Of a DNA stretch of 64,000 nucleotides, positions 52,541 through 64,000 are shown one piece after another (within the stretch, counting starts at the first letter, position 1; every line of letters starts with the position of its first letter). Under the pieces are notes generated by a model. The model was not told the DNA's origin. It ran no database searches and saw only the letters and a program-made list of their open reading frames with translations. Origin of the DNA: Cardinalis cardinalis (Eukaryota > Chordata > Aves > Passeriformes > Cardinalidae); the NCBI GenBank assembly GCA_014549065.1, contig JACDOX010000161.1, positions 82,198 to 146,197 on the forward strand, written 5' to 3'. A program made the translations under genes and the position numbers.

Positions 52541-54379
52541 CTAAATCCCAGTGGCAGACTTTGTATTATTCAATTTCAAAAGTAACGGAATCCCCATAAA
52601 AGAGACCATGGCTACACAAAGTATTTAGAGAAGACATCTAGAATTTGCCAACTCAGAAGAGTCTTTAACAGACAACGAATCCAGAACTTTAAGAGCCTGT
52701 ATGGCCATTTCAGGCTCCAATTCTTCATGAGTTGCCATTTAATGCAAAGCATTGCTCTGACTAACACCCTTATTTATACACAGTACAGAAATCAGCACTG
52801 TTTCTACATTTATTTTTTAATAATTGCATTATGGTACTTCATATAAACACATCCAAACACACAGAAATTTGCCATTCTAGTAAGATAGCAATTAAAATTA
52901 GACCACCAAGATGCAGCATTGAAAGGATTATATTCTAAGCAATATCCCAAAAAAGAATTTCTGAAATGAAGAAATGCAAAGACAGTTTCTATCAAAATAA
53001 AGGTACCACCATCTAACATACTATCCTTTTGAGAATGGCAAGTCAGTATGGTAATATCCATAAACTAAAAATGTATTCCCACACAGACACCAAAACAAAC
53101 CAGTAATACTAAAGAGACAATCGTACAGAATTTAAGATACAGAAGTTTCAATGCTCAGAAACAAGAATCTTTGTCAGGCTCAAAAAGAAACCTCTGATGA
53201 CAATAAAAGCGCACATATCAAAATTCCTTCCACCTACTAGCATGACAGTAATGTTCTGCTTTGCATCTTAAAAGATTAGAAGACAGGAATGGACTTCAGT
53301 ATATGTCCTCTGGGCAAGAAGGGGTCATGGCCAATTATGTAGGTGAATGCACTTTGCCTCTGGGAAGGAAAATATTGTGCTTGTGAAGCACACTGAATGA
53401 GGCCACAGCTGCTTGTCAAGTTGTTCTCTGTTGAAGGGAAGCTGCTGTGGACAGAATACACTTCTAGAAAATTAGGATAAGTAAAAACATTTAGTGTACT
53501 TATGTTACTGGCCATGAAATACCTGTCATCCCTATAGTAAATCAAGCAAATGTGAATCGTGCAATTTCAAGGTACTAAAAATAGCATATAAACAACCAAA
53601 TAAGTCAAAATTTGGAATAGAGGGCTATTCCAGAGTTACAGCTGCATGGGATATTTTTTCTTTGGTGTGGGCTTCTTTTTTTCATTCCCGTTGTTTGGGG
53701 TTTTTTTGCTTGAGGATGGGGTGAAGGCACACATTAAGTTTAACATGTACTATATCACAGAAAGTTTACTTTTCCATCCTAAAAATCTTTCTTTGTGAGC
53801 TATGACTCCATAGCTCACAAAAAATATTATTGCTAAAGCTTTTACCCAAAAGTCAAAACCTGTTTTTCAGTGGAGTTGATGTTAACATTATACCTAACCA
53901 GAAAATCTGAACAGACAAAAGTGATAAGGCAGCGCAGAAAATGTATGATATTTTTAAAGACATATTAAAATGTATTAAGAATAAGAAGTTTATAAAAATT
54001 CTACAATCTAAAATAAATCAGTTCTAGTATCTCAGAAACAGAAAGCTATTTCTAAATGTTTCCTTCATTTCTGAATTCTGTACTAACTTCAGTAAGTAAA
54101 TATTCAGAGAATCAGATGCAGAAGAGGGTGAGTCTTGCCTTAGAGTATTTAGCCATTATAAAATTCAACAAATCATTGTTCTCTCTAGACTGAAACATAT
54201 CAGTTGTTAATATACTTACTGGTTAAAATAATTATTGGCAAAAAATGCAGAATCCATTGTATTTAATATGGTCTTCACCCTTGCATCTTTAATTTTTTCC
54301 CTGTTACTTTCCTCAAGAGATTAAAATAAACAAAAGAACAGTATGATATCTTTATTGAGGACACGTAAGCAAATTATCT

Positions 54380-54427
54380 TTTGGTTAAGAAAGCATCGTA
54401 TACTTTCTTTGGTTAAGAAAGTATCAT
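54380..54427. repeat. Two-copy repeat TTTGGTTAAGAAAG
   Basis: TTTTGGTTAAGAAAGCATC and CTTTGGTTAAGAAAGTATC lie about 30 bp apart, with an ACTTTCTTTGG link that is partly the inverse of the unit. Small local duplication. Confidence 0.7.
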
Positions 54428-54674
54428 CATTCTTGCATAAACCCAAAAGTATGTGGATGTCAGCATAGCCGCAAAGCGTTCCAAGTCTGCCATGGAAACA
54501 ACATTCTTATTTCAAAATATTACAGCTGTTCACTGCAGACTATTGGCATGAAAGCTCCCAATCCAAGCTCATTGACAGCTTCTGGAGTGGACAGATGAGG
54601 CATGGAAAATATTTTAAATTAGTTCATTTATCTTGCTCAGACATGGGAAGAGATGGAGAATTTTTCATGTTCAT

Positions 54675-54860
54675 AGAAAAAAATTCAGAGAGAGAGAGAG
54701 AAAAGATGGGTAGAAGGGGGAAGGGGGGAAAGGCAGGGGTAAAACTCAGTGAAAAGGTGGAGGAACAGAAGGAAAAAAAAGGTAGGAGAATAAAAGTAGG
54801 GTAAAAGAAGAAGGGGGATAAAGTGATGGGAAAGAGGAGAAAGGTGGAAAGGGAGGAAAT
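54675..54860. repeat. Polypurine (GA/GGA)-rich tract
   Basis: About 185 bp, overwhelmingly A and G on the plus strand, starting with an (AG)n run and going on with GGGGGAAGGGGGG-type units. The KDM4C pre-mRNA carries the polypyrimidine strand. Such tracts can form triplex DNA and can act as decoy pyrimidine tracts in introns. Both are possibilities and not shown here. Confidence 0.85.
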
Positions 54861-57211
54861 TTTAAATGAAAGCACCTTTTTATATAAATTATTACCAGTT
54901 AAGCCAAATTTCACACATAATGCATTTTTTGTTCATTAGAATTTATGCATCCCAACACTAGCCAAACTAGCAGATGTTTTTAACTGGTTTTGATTTTATC
55001 TCCACAGATTTCTGAGACTCAATACTGGGTTTCATTACTACATCAAACACAACCAGATTTAAAATATTTTTGTCCTAAGGACTCAGACTATATTTTTCAA
55101 ACATGCTTCAAAAACCTCCACCATACACATCCAAGTTAAAGAATACAATAGATTAAATATATATTTGTTTAATACAATGTCTTATTGCCATGGATGATAT
55201 TGGAGCCCAAGAAATTATAAGGGAAACGGCTTAAAGGACAGACTAATGTTCCAAGGTCTCCTAAGAATAGGATTCTGACAAATTCGGACAAAGATGGGCT
55301 TCCTCCTCCGGCTTTGAACTTGGATCACTCTTATGGCTACACCTAGAAATGCAGTACTGTATGAAACCCCTAGGAAAATCAAAAATACGTGGTACGTAAA
55401 TATCAAAATTCAGTGAGAAGCTCACAGGGTATCTCACCACAAATAATGAAGGGCATGGAAATTTATGTACTAACATGGACTTCTTTTATATCAGAATAAT
55501 GAAAAAACCTTACAAAAGTTTGCAATTACTTTCTGCAGTATCATTTCTAACTCCTTATACAAAGAGGCTTTGAATACTATTTATTTGAATGTATCAAATT
55601 ATTCAAATATATTTCTCATTCTAAAAGTAAATAGAAAAGTGAAACAATGCAGTTCTAAGAGAACCAGAATAAAAATGAACATGCGTCTTGGGTATTTCCA
55701 ACAGGGATACCCCCTATGGATAACATTTGATTATATTTTGTACTCCTATTTCCTGTACACAACTAAATTTTGCTTCATATAGAAACATGTATGTCTAATG
55801 TTTATATTTGTAATTTATTCAGTATGTCTTGTCCTTTAACTACCTTTTCAGATGCAGTGATTAGGTTTGAAGGAAGTTAGACTTTTCCTCATATCTTTAT
55901 CTTCAATGTCTTCCATTCTACTATTTCCCTGCTCTGGGAAATACTTTGTGTCCTTGATAGACATGGAATTAATTTCTTGAGTGTGAGTATTTAGCAATGA
56001 CTGTTATTGAAGGGCAAGCTGGTCTCTCTTCCACCGTGATGCCCAGTCTAATAAAACTGTATTACAGAAAGAAAATTTTTATAAGCTGATTACCTGTCCA
56101 GTGTGTTTACTGACTCATCTATTTGGCCTAACTGGACCCATTTAGCATGTAAACTATTTCGTTAGATTTTAAAATACCCATCTTTGCCATCTGGCTGCAC
56201 ACTTTTATTTCCCAAAAAGCATAATCCATTTACCACTGCAAACAGAACTTCATTAAATTAATAATTACTAACTAGCCTGGTCCCTTGGCACAGTTGTCCA
56301 ATCTGGAGAGCTTCTCTCCTTCTGCATTTGTATCACAAACATTTTCATAAATGCAGGACTCATTCACGGGGAAACAAACTCCTAAGTACAGATCTAATTT
56401 TAAAGGCAATTTTTAAAAATTCCCTATCGAAGGCTATCAGCAAAAATATGTAGAAAAGTGTGAAAGCACAGTATTTAAAAAATCACAGAACAGCAAGAAC
56501 ATGTAGCATATAGTCTGACTTTTGACACCTGTTTTCTAAACTTCTTTTTGACTAGTTAGACTTCAGGAAGACATCTTTCTCTCCACACAGTGCAACCAAC
56601 TTCTTTGTTAATGGACCACTAAAAGATGCCTCATTGTGTCTTAATGGCATAATACATTACAGAAGTCAGGTGGAGGAACAATTGCACACAATTTGCAAAC
56701 ATAGCCCTGCCAAATAATTGGTGAACTTTTGAAAACTTGTCTATCATAAAAAATATTTTCTATCACTTGTCCAAAATTCAGCTAAACCCTTTAATAAACT
56801 AGAGTCTGACTGGAACAATGAACACGGATTTTAACATGTCATTCATTTGTCTAAGCAACTTGATAAATTTTTAGAGCAGACATGTATGATATTTCCAGGC
56901 ACAACTTGTTCAGTTCCTAAATAACCCCAGATCGACCCAATATACTATGTTTGATCCCTAAACATATTCTAAATGTTTATTCACGAACTGATACAGCACA
57001 GAAAAGTTTTCACTCCATACAATGTCAATTTGCTGAACACAACCTAGTGACTCAAGACTAGAGAAAAAAGACATCGGTATTTGGATGCCTGAAGTATCAC
57101 AGTATAGAACAGTTAATGCAGTGATATGGAGGCTCGTGATAGCCAAACTTTATGTGCAACTGTGATTCATTAATACACTTATTTCCGCAGGTTTGTGCAA
57201 CATTACAACTA

Positions 57212-58763
57212 TGTCACGGTTTGACACTGGCTAGAAGCCAGGCACCCACAAAAAACCATTCCCTCATTCTCTTCTGCTATACTTGAGCAGAGGAGGGGGA
57301 AAGAAATATTAAAAGGCTAATAGGGTGAGATAAGCATTTGGAGGAAAAAACATTAGGGACAAAACAGGCTCAAAATTTAGAAGGTATAAAGGATAAAAAT
57401 TTATTAACAGAATTTAAAGAGGATAATAAGAACCAAAATAAACACTAAGAACAACTTTCACCCTGCCCCCCTCAGCACTTTTTTCCTTTCCATTGACAGC
57501 ACAGGGAGACAAAACATAAGGGTTTTAGTCAGTCTGCCACTTCTAAAAATCTTCCTTCAGTTCACTTAGGGAAAGGAGTCTCTTTTGTTATGTCATGGGG
57601 TCCTTCCCACAGACAGTTCTCTATGAATTTCTCAAACGTGGTTCTAATTTTCAGAAGTAGCAGTCCCGCCCAACCTGCTGTAACATGAGTCCCTCCCATG
57701 GGCAAAGCAGTTATACCCCAACTGTTTGTGTGGGTTATTAGCTCATCAGGTATAATCTTTAAAGGATGAACTATTATATGTTCTAGTTTGGAAGCAAGGG
57801 CCCACTTTATCTGTGGAAGCAAGGGTCTTCTCCCTCTGTTCAAGTTTCCCACTAAACTACAGCTTTTCAGCATCCATGTGCTCCAGCATGACCACCCTTT
57901 CTCATGGGATATGAGTGGACCTCTACATCCCCCCATGCATTTCATGAATTACAGGGAAACAATTTGTTGCATTATAGTCCTCACCACAGCTTGCAGAAAA
58001 ATCTCAGCTCCAATGCCCGGAGCACCTCCTCCTCCCCCTCCCTCCTTTTCACCAACCTTAGTGTGGCCATGTTGTTCTCCCTGCATGTTTTCACCTTTTC
58101 TTTTTTTCTTACCTGGGAGAAAATTGTCCCTAATTTCATTTGTTCTCAAGTTCTATCAATTGAAAAGTTTTTATAGAGTTCTGCAGTGCTGGAAGGTTGA
58201 TCCTGTCCAGGCTCCACACTGAGGAACTGCACATCATGCTTCTCACTGTTGGCCACATGGTTCCCACCAGCACCGTGCAGTGCTGGCCACTGTGGCACCA
58301 GCTCCATTCAGAGCCCCTCTTCATGCAGGCCACCAAAAGCCAAAGCTGCTGCCGCCACTTCTGCCCTTCTCTTCGCAGCACGGCTGGCTATAAGCAGCTA
58401 ACGGGCAAAGTTCACTGTATACCATACCATGACAGCGTGGCCATTCCCGGCCCCAGTGCCACTCCTGGTGCTGTGATGGCCCCTGCAGCCATCCTGGGAT
58501 AGCCCCCCTGCAGCTGTGCCAGGATGGCCCCTTGGCAGCTGCCTCCCCACCCTTGAAAGAAGAGGTTTTTTCCTTTCTTAATATGTCCTCACAGAGATGT
58601 TGCTAACTTCTCTAATTGGCTTAGGAACATGCCTATTGTGAGAGCCAGCCCTCAATTGATCTTGCCAGGCATGGAGGAAGCTTCTAGCAGCTTGCCACAG
58701 AAAAATCACTTCCATGGCTGGCTTCTTCCCTCCTCATCAAACAAGCCATGCAAAACCAACACA
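57212..58763 (-). mobile_element. Long solo LTR, sense minus (same strand as KDM4C)
   Basis: The plus strand starts TGTCACGGTTTGACACTGGC and ends CCAACACA. It shows end-to-end similarity by eye, in inverted orientation, to the LTR at 22561-24177, and its first third matches the short copy at 9378. On the minus (sense) strand a TATA-like ACATATTAAG lies at about 58577-58586, and AATAAA at 57400-57405 marks the LTR polyadenylation signal. Length about 1552 bp. The middle is GC-richer than the surrounding intron. No coding retroviral region adjoins it. No exact target-site duplication was found, so the insertion is old. Confidence 0.78.
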
Positions 58764-61700
58764 GAATAATAAACCTTTGTGATTCTGGTCAGGGGTGGGG
58801 GCACATACAGTATAAACCTTCATATAGCATGTACGTGGCTCAGCACCCTCAGGACATTGCCTGAGAGGACACTTAGGACTCCCTTCGGAGAGAGCTCACT
58901 GTAACCCAAGATCACACAGTAGGCAATACTGAGCATCTGTATACCACAGAAAAGACAAAGAGATCTCTGGAAGAAAAACTGATTTCTTTGAAGTCTCAGT
59001 CAAGTCTGTATCTGCCCATTCCATGCTGATGGGGTTGACATAAATCTCTGTAACAATAATTCACCTTTCATTTTTAACTTAACCTAAAAATAGCAGCTTC
59101 AGCATTGAGGAGGCCATATTTGGTAATCACGCATTTCAAAAGTTGGGTTTAAACTTTTTACAGAACTATCTCTAGAGAAACAAAGGAAAGTTGAAAAAGG
59201 AAAAGCATATAGAATCTTTGTTATATTTAGGATTTGAAGTCCATGTTTTATGGCGTTCACTGCTTCACTCTGAAATACTGTGGGGTCTTTTATTTCTCTC
59301 CTTTTACCTTATTACTTTACTCATATTTTTAATTTAGAATTAACAGCCAGTTTCTAAACTTTGAGGAAGTTTTCTCTAGAGAAACATAGCAGAAGTTAGC
59401 AGATCACACTAAGTTTTCAGAGATATTCATCACTAAGTCAGAAAAAGGCAAAGAACTTAACCAATTAAAGAGCAAAAGTAAAGCTGCATTCTCCTAATGT
59501 GAAATTTTAAAAATACTCTGTTTCTCATCATTCAGTCTTTAAAACAGCAATCTTATATTTCCTTATGGTAATGTTCAATAAAAGTGTAAACTCTTGTAAA
59601 TTTCCTCTACACCCCTTTGCCCTTGAGATACTGAATATAAAGAATTGTGTGATCTAGAGCTGAAAATTAATGACTATTAAGTTGAGATGAGTTTAGTTAT
59701 CAGTAATCAGGCAAACATCTGTTTTGAACAAAATCATTGAAATTTTGTTTTTTGTTCAAGCACGTGCATTCTGGGATCTGGGTGATAAGCTACACAAAAC
59801 CAGTCAAAGCTTTTTAGAAATCCACTTCTACTACTGTGGCTAACATGTCATTTCCAGTGCCAGAAATCAAGACTCTATACGAACTACCATGAACTACTCT
59901 AGGCAATTTAGAGTCTAGTCTGATTAGTTTTGTTTTATTGCACTGAGATAGACAATAGAAATTGTGCACTTTCATGTCTACATATGTAGGTATATATATG
60001 TACTACATATATTTACTACAGTACACTTTGCACACTGAACTGACAAACTGGTTTGCAAATGAGTTCCAGACACTCCTTTCATTTTGTTTAATACACTTCT
60101 GAAAGAGCTCATTAAAAGTCATGAATCCTTGTAGTATTTTCAGAGCTGTTTCTTAGCTGATTTTATCTATCACTTACAGTTTTCACTACCTGAGGTCATC
60201 TCAACCTTAACCTGTTTCACTCTATAAGCACACAGCCAAGACCTTTTAAACTTGAGAAGATCTTTGCTTTCATTGAAGTTCCTCTCTCAACACTACTTTC
60301 GTTTCAATTATCAACAGCAACATGAGAAAAAAAAAATAATCATCTTATTTTGACTTAATGACCTTAGTAATTTATTAAACACACAAAAACCTCCAAGTTG
60401 AAGAAAAAGTGAAGACCGAAGTAAATCTTCTAGGAACTTTTAAACTCAAAATATGTGGTATTTTTCAATGGTACATGAACCATATTTTAAATTAGCAACG
60501 TGGTCCTCTCAATTGTCAATAAAAAATATAAGAAATATGACTGCGTATGTGCAACAACCTTGTATCAACTCCTTATTTACAAATTACCAGTTTGAGTAAC
60601 TTATTTGTCTTCAACTGAGTTTTTCACAATTGACCTTCTATTCTTTCCTTCAAACACCCCTGAGCCCCCCAAAAGATGGTAGAATACGTAATAGGATGTA
60701 TGAAAATATATCATATTGAAGCTCTACATTCAGTGACTACCAAGACTACTAAAGTGGCAGTAAATATCTAACCAAGTTCTCTCATTTAAATTGATGTACA
60801 ATATAGTAACCAAAAGCAATTAAGAAATCCTACCTAGTACAATAAACAGCCAATAATTAGAAAATATTGGAGATGGGGAGACGTATGTATGTTCCATGTT
60901 TATGCAAAGTACAGTATAATTTAATAAACTCTTTTCTCAGTGTTTAAGTAATTTCTGTATTTGGTCAAGACTGTTCATAATTCTAATAGCCTTTCCATGC
61001 CCTGTGGATTTCAGAGGATCAAGAAAAAGCCAAAGACAGAGACTCAAAAAGGGTAATAATGCGCTTATTGTGGTTCCCGTCAGTGAAAACATGACAGTAT
61101 GTATTTCAGTGCTGTCACAAAAGCCATTTAAATTTCAATACTGTAGAAACGTCGAGTTTAGAGTAATTATGATTCATCTTGCATTAGCTGGGCATTATTT
61201 CTGCTCCTTCTGCTTGCTGGAGACAAATGATACAGCTTGTCCATGATTAGGTACAATTTCTCCACATTAATTTTTGCAGATTTTTGAATTCAGCAAGCAT
61301 GAGAAAAAACTAAAATGTAGCAAACACATCCAGTACAACTGCATGTAACTTTTACAGCAGAAATTAAGACAAAGTAATTTCTCATTGAAAAAAAAATAAT
61401 TTCAGAAGTAATGAGCACTATAGAATTTAATTACTTTGGGGGGGTTTTATCCTCTTATTTTTCCAAGCTGCACAAGGAAGGAAATCCATGGAATTACATA
61501 CCACTAAGTTATCACTCATTATGAAATTACCACTAAAACTCTTCATATACTTAGTTTAGCACACACAGACATTTATTGAAATGGAATCAGACTGCTCATT
61601 TGCTGGGAGAGGTGAATTTGTTCAAGAAAAGACATGATTTACTAAATACTTTTGGAAGATATAGCAGGCAGAAGAGAGGTCCCTAAGTGCAACTTGGAAA

Positions 61701-64000
61701 GTTCTTAGGTGCCAAATAATTCAACCCCAGGCAAAGAAAGCAGTACATGTACCCCACCTGGATATTACAACAAACTACAAAGCAGCAGCTGCCTTTTAGC
61801 AGTGTGAGAAGTGTTAGAGCAGACATGTGACTCTGGAAACATGACATCATGAGTCTGAATTGCCTCACAACTTTTCAAATGTGAGTTTTCCAATAAATTA
61901 ACCCAACACACCTGAAACCTGGCCCAGGACACTTGAGTTTGGCATGACAGAAAGATCTTAATCAGGGCAGACCTCTGACAACATCATAGATGATTTGAAT
62001 GATAAGATTTCATGAGGTCTCTTCTTCTCATACTGACACTGCATTAGAACTTATTATTAATGTGCAAGGCAAAATAATCAGGCCTTCATGTAAAAAGCAC
62101 GTACAACCTTAGACATTTTGGTTTTGCCACACTGTATGCTTTAAACCATATAGTAGGATAAATGATCTAAAAAAATTGATGCAGAAAACTTGTTTGAAGT
62201 GTGGAGCTTCAAACAAGACCAACCATAATTACTATTTTCAAGCATTTGTCAATATGCAGAAACATCATAACTGATGATTAATATGACAAGTATGGTGAAG
62301 AATAACTGCCCTGTGCTTAAAGCTAGGACAAAGTGAAAGATACTGAAGGATAGTGATACAATGGTTTATCAAAATTACCAGATAAAAATGGGTACCCATA
62401 ACACATTCCTTATAGATGCCAGTTACAGTGGCAATATTGCAACAATACAGACACCAGAGATCTTCAGGAAGACCTCTACAGCAAAAATTCTATTTTCATG
62501 TCCCTCCAGAGCTGTGCACTCAAACAAAAAGAATCTCAAAATTTTAAAGAGCAACTCTAGAGAAAGTAAAGAGTCACGTACTCATATTGCCAAAAGTTTG
62601 TTAATTAGAGAATCTGAAAATGCACACTCACCTACTTTCTACCTATTTGTTTTAATGTGCAGTATTTCATATTCTCTGCAAGTCTAATGCAAGACCCCAG
62701 GTGTCCATCTTTAACACAGTGAGCCAGTGCATCTGCTCAAATGCATAATGCTGTTTTCTGCCACAGTGAATTTCCAGCAAAACAGCTTTTCATGAAAACA
62801 GAATGCTTTGAAAAGATATTGAAATAAAAGGAACATGCTACTTTTGCTTTGGCAGAGCTGAGAATATTTTAAGTGTTTATTGTGTTTTGATGTCTCTTCT
62901 AATATGCTGCCTCCATTAATGAATTAAAAATCCATATTTTTTTTCCTATACTTTCTATTTTTTCCCCAGAAAAATATGTTCAAACTTTGATCCATTAAAT
63001 GTCCCTGTAAATCTCCCCTGAAAACCAAAAAGGAGTATTGAAAAGTTACTACATTTGATAAATCAGTTTTTCTAGAGATGAATTTTATGTATTTTCTATT
63101 CCACAGAGAGCAACTGATGGATTTCACTGGTTGACAGAGATAGCTTACTCAAACAGAATGCAATAAGACATAAATGTATTAATATAAACTTATTTTACAA
63201 GGATGATACAGCTGTTTCCAGGGAAGAAATGCACATAACAATTCACCCTAAATCCTGTATTTCCAATTATTTAACACACAGGCCTAAACAGACAATGTTA
63301 CAAGTCCTCTTATAGTCCATGTTTATGCAGGTCCTTATAAAACAAAGGACTAAGAGAGGCATCATGCATCCAGTTCTGCTGCAAACTTTAGGTAGCTGCA
63401 GAACTCAGGATACTGAGTTTGGAAGTATGCATCTTTTCTCAGGTTGAGACACAACTGGTGACAACACTAGGCTCCTTTTAGTTATAGCAGTTTAAATATA
63501 GTCTTTCACAATAATCAGAATTATTTCTAGAATATAAAACAAAGTCCAAAAATTAGCTTTTGAACTTCTCAACAGTTTTAAAAAGCAGGTCATAGACATC
63601 TCTGTTAAAGAACTTCAAATATTTATTAACAGTAAAGAAAATAGGTGAGGCCTGCACTATTCTATCTTTTGACAATATTCTTCTCATCAATGTTTTCTGT
63701 AGCATGTTGTATAGCACTTTAGAAAACTAAAATGGCTGTTTCAGACTGAGCCAGACTCTTTTTCTGCACATCCAAGAACAGGAAAAAATTTCGTGACACC
63801 CAAGAAAATAATTATAATTGTCTCAAAAGATTTATTACTTTCTGAAATCTTTCAACTTATTGAAAGAAATGAAGCTTATTTTGTGTTTTACTACAACTAC
63901 ACAAATATGTTCTAAGTGCTCTTTCTGTTAGTAGGGCAGTAGCTATCTGGGACATACGTTACAGGGAGACGCATATTTCTAGTCTTTTCTAGAACAACTG
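58764..64000 (-). other. KDM4C: Upstream part of the large KDM4C intron, nothing recognised
   Basis: AT-rich DNA with short frames only (at most 108 codons). No mobile element, RNA gene or KDM4C exon is recognised on either strand. That it is still KDM4C intron is inferred from the missing upstream exons. Confidence 0.55.

Larger units (their letters stand above)
44484..57211 (-). other. KDM4C: Part of a large KDM4C intron upstream of the zinc-finger exon
   Basis: No exon with family similarity and proper splice sites was seen on the minus strand. The upstream PHD exon should have a Trp/Ile/His/Cys-rich signature, which I could not find. The stretch contains a GATA repeat, A/C-rich and GA-rich tracts, small tandem duplications and a CR1 copy at 51.99-52.54 kb. 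The rest is AT-rich intron DNA with nothing recognised. Confidence 0.7.

Noticed and set aside
57788..58222. 144-codon plus-strand frame with proline-rich part
   Set aside because: Inside the LTR at 57212-58763, antisense to its sense strand. Proline runs come from the CCTCCTCC repeat block.
44484..64000. Search for the preceding KDM4C PHD finger exon
   Set aside because: No minus-strand frame with the expected Cys/His pattern and GT/AG sites was found. The exon is presumably beyond the window.

Overview
This window is vertebrate nuclear DNA, most likely from a bird and probably a songbird. It is AT-rich and sparse in genes. It carries CR1 LINE copies and several solo LTRs of the kinds common in songbird genomes. 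The only protein-coding gene I can support is the 3' end of KDM4C (JMJD2C, a histone lysine demethylase), read on the minus strand. Human 9p24, where KDM4C lies, corresponds to the avian Z chromosome, so Z linkage is a reasonable inference but is not shown here. Six isolated N bases (1773, 13748, 15803, 18686, 26372, 45728) mark ambiguous assembly positions.

Layout, low to high coordinate. 1-9377 is intergenic DNA beyond the KDM4C 3' end, with only simple repeats recognised. 9378-9992 is a solo LTR. About 10846-11665 is the KDM4C 3' UTR, with an overlapping double AATAAA on the minus strand at 10860-10869. The five last coding exons, in transcript order, are 44298-44483 (second zinc finger of the extended PHD module), 36861-37031, 17464-17583 and 13595-13687 (tandem Tudor) and 11666-11842 (C-terminal tail and stop). 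Together they encode 248 residues. All five exon lengths are multiples of three, all four introns are phase 0, and every junction has GT/AG sites. From 44484 to 64000 I found no further exon and read it as one large intron whose upstream exon lies outside the window.

The introns hold the mobile elements: an old CR1 piece (20.0-20.4 kb), a CR1 reverse-transcriptase piece apparently interrupted by an LTR fragment (21.3-21.8 kb), a long LTR (22.56-24.18 kb), a 1.9 kb CR1 with decayed reverse transcriptase (30.94-32.84 kb), a 386-bp solo LTR (36.08-36.47 kb), an orphan broken retroviral envelope-like remnant (38.56-39.48 kb), another CR1 (51.99-52.54 kb) and a second long LTR in inverted orientation (57.21-58.76 kb).

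KDM4C is a JmjC-domain H3K9/H3K36 demethylase. Only its chromatin-reading C-terminal half is here; the JmjN/JmjC catalytic exons are upstream and out of view. I found no CRISPR array, operon, tRNA or rRNA gene. I also found no clear evidence of a novel multi-gene system. The most notable leads are LTR sequences on the same strand as KDM4C, the U/G-rich tract just after one splice donor, and the orphan envelope remnant. Family names for repeats come from recognition by eye, not from a database search.
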